A stretch of 64,000 nt of DNA from Paraburkholderia ginsengiterrae (GTDB lineage Bacteria; Pseudomonadota; Gammaproteobacteria; Burkholderiales; Burkholderiaceae), in NCBI RefSeq assembly GCF_001645125.1, contig NZ_LXKA01000087.1, positions 62,001 to 126,000 of the forward strand. The letters run 5' to 3'. Below are positions 62,800 to 64,000 of this stretch, one piece after another. Each line of letters begins with the position of its first letter. Within the stretch, counting starts at the first letter, position 1. The position numbers and the translations under genes are program-made. The notes beneath the pieces were generated by a model that saw only the letters and a list, made by a program, of their open reading frames with translations, was not told where the DNA came from and made no database searches.

Positions 62800-63159
62800 T
62801 TACGCAAATAGCGCGGCGACGTTTTCCGGCGGGCGGCCGATCACGGCTCGCCCGTTTCGCACGACGATCGGCCGTTGCAGAAGGATGGGGTGCTTCGCTA
62901 GTGCTTCGTATAACTGAGCGTCAGTCAACGCAGCGTCGGATAGATTGAACTCTTTGTATTCGGCTTCCGTGTCGCGAATCATTTCACGGACTGGGCAGCC
63001 TAGTTGCGCATTGAGTTGCTGGAGTTGCGCAGCGGTGAGCGGCTGCTTCAGATATTCGACGATTTCCGTTGCCTCGTTGGCGTTGTTGTAGGTGCCGGTA
63101 ATCAGCTCGCAAGTGGCGCGGGATTTTGAGCAGCGGGGATTGTGGTAGATCGTGATCAT
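62800..63159 (-). CDS. ArsC-family protein (arsenate reductase-like)
   Basis: 119 residues, glutaredoxin-coupled ArsC/Spx fold. Catalytic C10 in YHNPRCSKSR and the oxyanion-binding RPIVVRNGRAVIGRPPENV near the end are present. It may reduce arsenate with glutathione, but housekeeping ArsC-like proteins (YfgD type) share the motifs and no ars genes are adjacent. It converges on the SsuA-like gene with a 48-bp gap. Confidence 0.9.
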   Translation of the reverse strand: MITIYHNPRCSKSRATCELITGTYNNANEATEIVEYLKQPLTAAQLQQLNAQLGCPVREMIRDTEAEYKEFNLSDAALTDAQLYEALAKHPILLQRPIVVRNGRAVIGRPPENVAALFA

Positions 63160-63380
63160 GGCTTGTCTGAGATGGTGATGGGTGGACGCGTGGGCTGTTC
63201 GGCCTTGCTTGGCGTTGGCGGGATTTTAGCGGGTGCGGCAGGTGTCGGACGGCGCTTTGTGCGGGTGCGTGGGGTGCGTGAGAGTTGATGACTATCTGGC
63301 TACGGGAATAGGGTGGCCGGCGCTGGACGCAGCTTAATTTTGCGTCGGCCGTTCGTCGATCTACGGACAGACGCTAACGC

Positions 63381-63394
63381 TTTATGCGCATAAA
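63381..63394. repeat. parS-like palindrome, copy 1
   Basis: TTTATGCGCATAAA, perfect 14-bp palindrome, preceded by C and followed by T. Identical to copies at 63602 and 63914. Confidence 0.7.
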
Positions 63395-63601
63395 TCGGCC
63401 GTTATGGCACCGGGGGTTATCCGGTTCAACAAGCGTCGCCAGTCGCGCTGTGTTGCATAGCATGCGGCCCACAATATCCCTGTCGATCAAGAGCTAGCAT
63501 CCCTCTCGCCTGCACCGCCGAGCGCGGTGATGATGTGTCTATCCGCAACGCCAACTCGCCCCGGTTACCGACACGCGCGTAGGGCATTCCTTTGAGAAGC
63601 C

Positions 63602-63615
63602 TTTATGCGCATAAA
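63602..63615. repeat. parS-like palindrome, copy 2
   Basis: TTTATGCGCATAAA; here the palindrome extends to 16 bp (CTTTATGCGCATAAAG, 63601-63616). It is 221 bp from copy 1. Confidence 0.75.
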
Positions 63616-63913
63616 GTCCTGCCCCTCCTCTTATCGCTGGGGTCCCCTTCCCCTTTGTGCCCATACCAGCGTCGCCGAGATTCGCACGGACTAGCACGAC
63701 CCTATTGGGCAGACACGTACGTTCGCAGGGATCGGATCGACCTTATAGAGCACGCAAGGACATTCGCAGCAGCAACGCCCAGATGCCCCCAGCGTCGGGG
63801 ACATCCGAAGCACCCCAAAAGCCAACTATTTCTGGCGCCCTCTAGCCACCGTGGACACGCCAGCGTTCAAACCTGGCTCGCCCGCAGATGCCTTCACCTT
63901 CCCACCTCCAACC

Positions 63914-63927
63914 TTTATGCGCATAAA
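63914..63927. repeat. parS-like palindrome, copy 3
   Basis: TTTATGCGCATAAA, preceded by C and followed by C. It is 312 bp from copy 2. Three identical copies in 550 bp and none elsewhere in the window that I could find argue for a specific DNA-binding protein, most simply a chromosome-2 ParB. Confidence 0.7.
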
Positions 63928-64000
63928 CCTATCCCGAACGGTTAATCACTCTCGTGTTTACACAAAAACGATTGAAATACAAATTCATCCAGGTAAAATC

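Larger units (their letters stand above)
63160..64000. other. Gene-free terminal segment with parS-like sites
   Basis: 841 bp with no gene I can support; open frames have no ribosome site or family resemblance. It carries three copies of a 14-bp palindrome and ends in an AT-rich stretch (about 63950-64000). This looks like the flank of a partition/origin locus beyond the right edge. Confidence 0.6.

Noticed and set aside
63592-63945. 117-codon frame in the terminal segment
   Set aside because: Spans two parS-like palindromes, has no ribosome site and no family resemblance.
1-64000. tRNA, rRNA, CRISPR, prophage or insertion sequence
   Set aside because: No cloverleaf-like, ribosomal, spacer-repeat, integrase or transposase sequence was recognised on either strand by eye.

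Overview
The window is GC-rich bacterial DNA with dense, tightly packed operons. The gene content points to Burkholderiaceae, most likely Paraburkholderia. The markers are a rhamnolipid rhlA/rhlB operon with a linked EmrB-type exporter, an Omp32-type porin beside an IclR-controlled aromatic operon, a hopanoid gene set (hpnA-H, hpnM, hpnN, shc) that includes ispH, and many small genes of Burkholderia type. A cluster of three identical palindromes (core TTTATGCGCATAAA) near the right end resembles the parS centromere sites I recall for secondary chromosomes of Burkholderia. I infer that the window lies on chromosome 2 with the partition/origin region just beyond position 64000. No rRNA, tRNA, CRISPR array, insertion sequence or prophage is visible.

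Layout. 1-4.5 kb: minus-strand rhamnolipid operon rhlA, an isoprenylcysteine-methyltransferase-like gene, rhlB and an EmrB/QacA exporter (cut by the window edge). The methyltransferase is unexpected. 4.5-6.9 kb: MocR/PdxR regulator, a small membrane protein and a GNAT acetyltransferase. 7.0-22.9 kb: a 14-gene minus-strand operon for an unassigned aromatic substrate, read from Rieske ferredoxin (20400) to an MFS permease (7011). It has a complete three-component ring-hydroxylating oxygenase, two SDRs, an extradiol dioxygenase, an alpha/beta hydrolase, a cupin, a ThDP enzyme, an aldehyde dehydrogenase, an aspartate dehydrogenase and an internal IclR regulator. A porin and a second IclR gene flank it. 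The divergent promoter region carries two copies of a shared operator-like motif.

23-34.9 kb: a mixed region with an AcpA-type phosphoesterase, DUF4410 protein, secreted DNA/RNA nuclease with a coupled small gene, Lys/Ala-rich exported protein, DapA-family aldolase, lytic transglycosylase, Crp/Fnr regulator, Mpo1-like protein, RarD, EgtD-like methyltransferase and acylphosphatase. 35-50.8 kb: hopanoid biosynthesis and transport in several transcription units. These are hpnA; hpnC-hpnB; ispH-hpnH; hpnM; hpnN-mlaA; and hpnD-hpnE-shc-hpnG. HpnC/D/E make squalene, Shc cyclises it, HpnH adds adenosine and HpnG releases adenine. HpnN with HpnM and an MlaA-like lipoprotein may form a route to the outer membrane.

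51-64 kb: a CheY/CheC/PAS-GGDEF operon, a hybrid sensor kinase after an AT-rich spacer, a stress-type proline-rich protein, an FMN reductase gene broken by an amber codon, a cluster of DnaA boxes, a tiny gene for an exported two-cysteine peptide, an ECF sigma/zinc-finger anti-sigma pair, a GntP permease, an SsuA-like binding protein, an ArsC-like protein and a gene-free segment carrying the parS-like palindromes.
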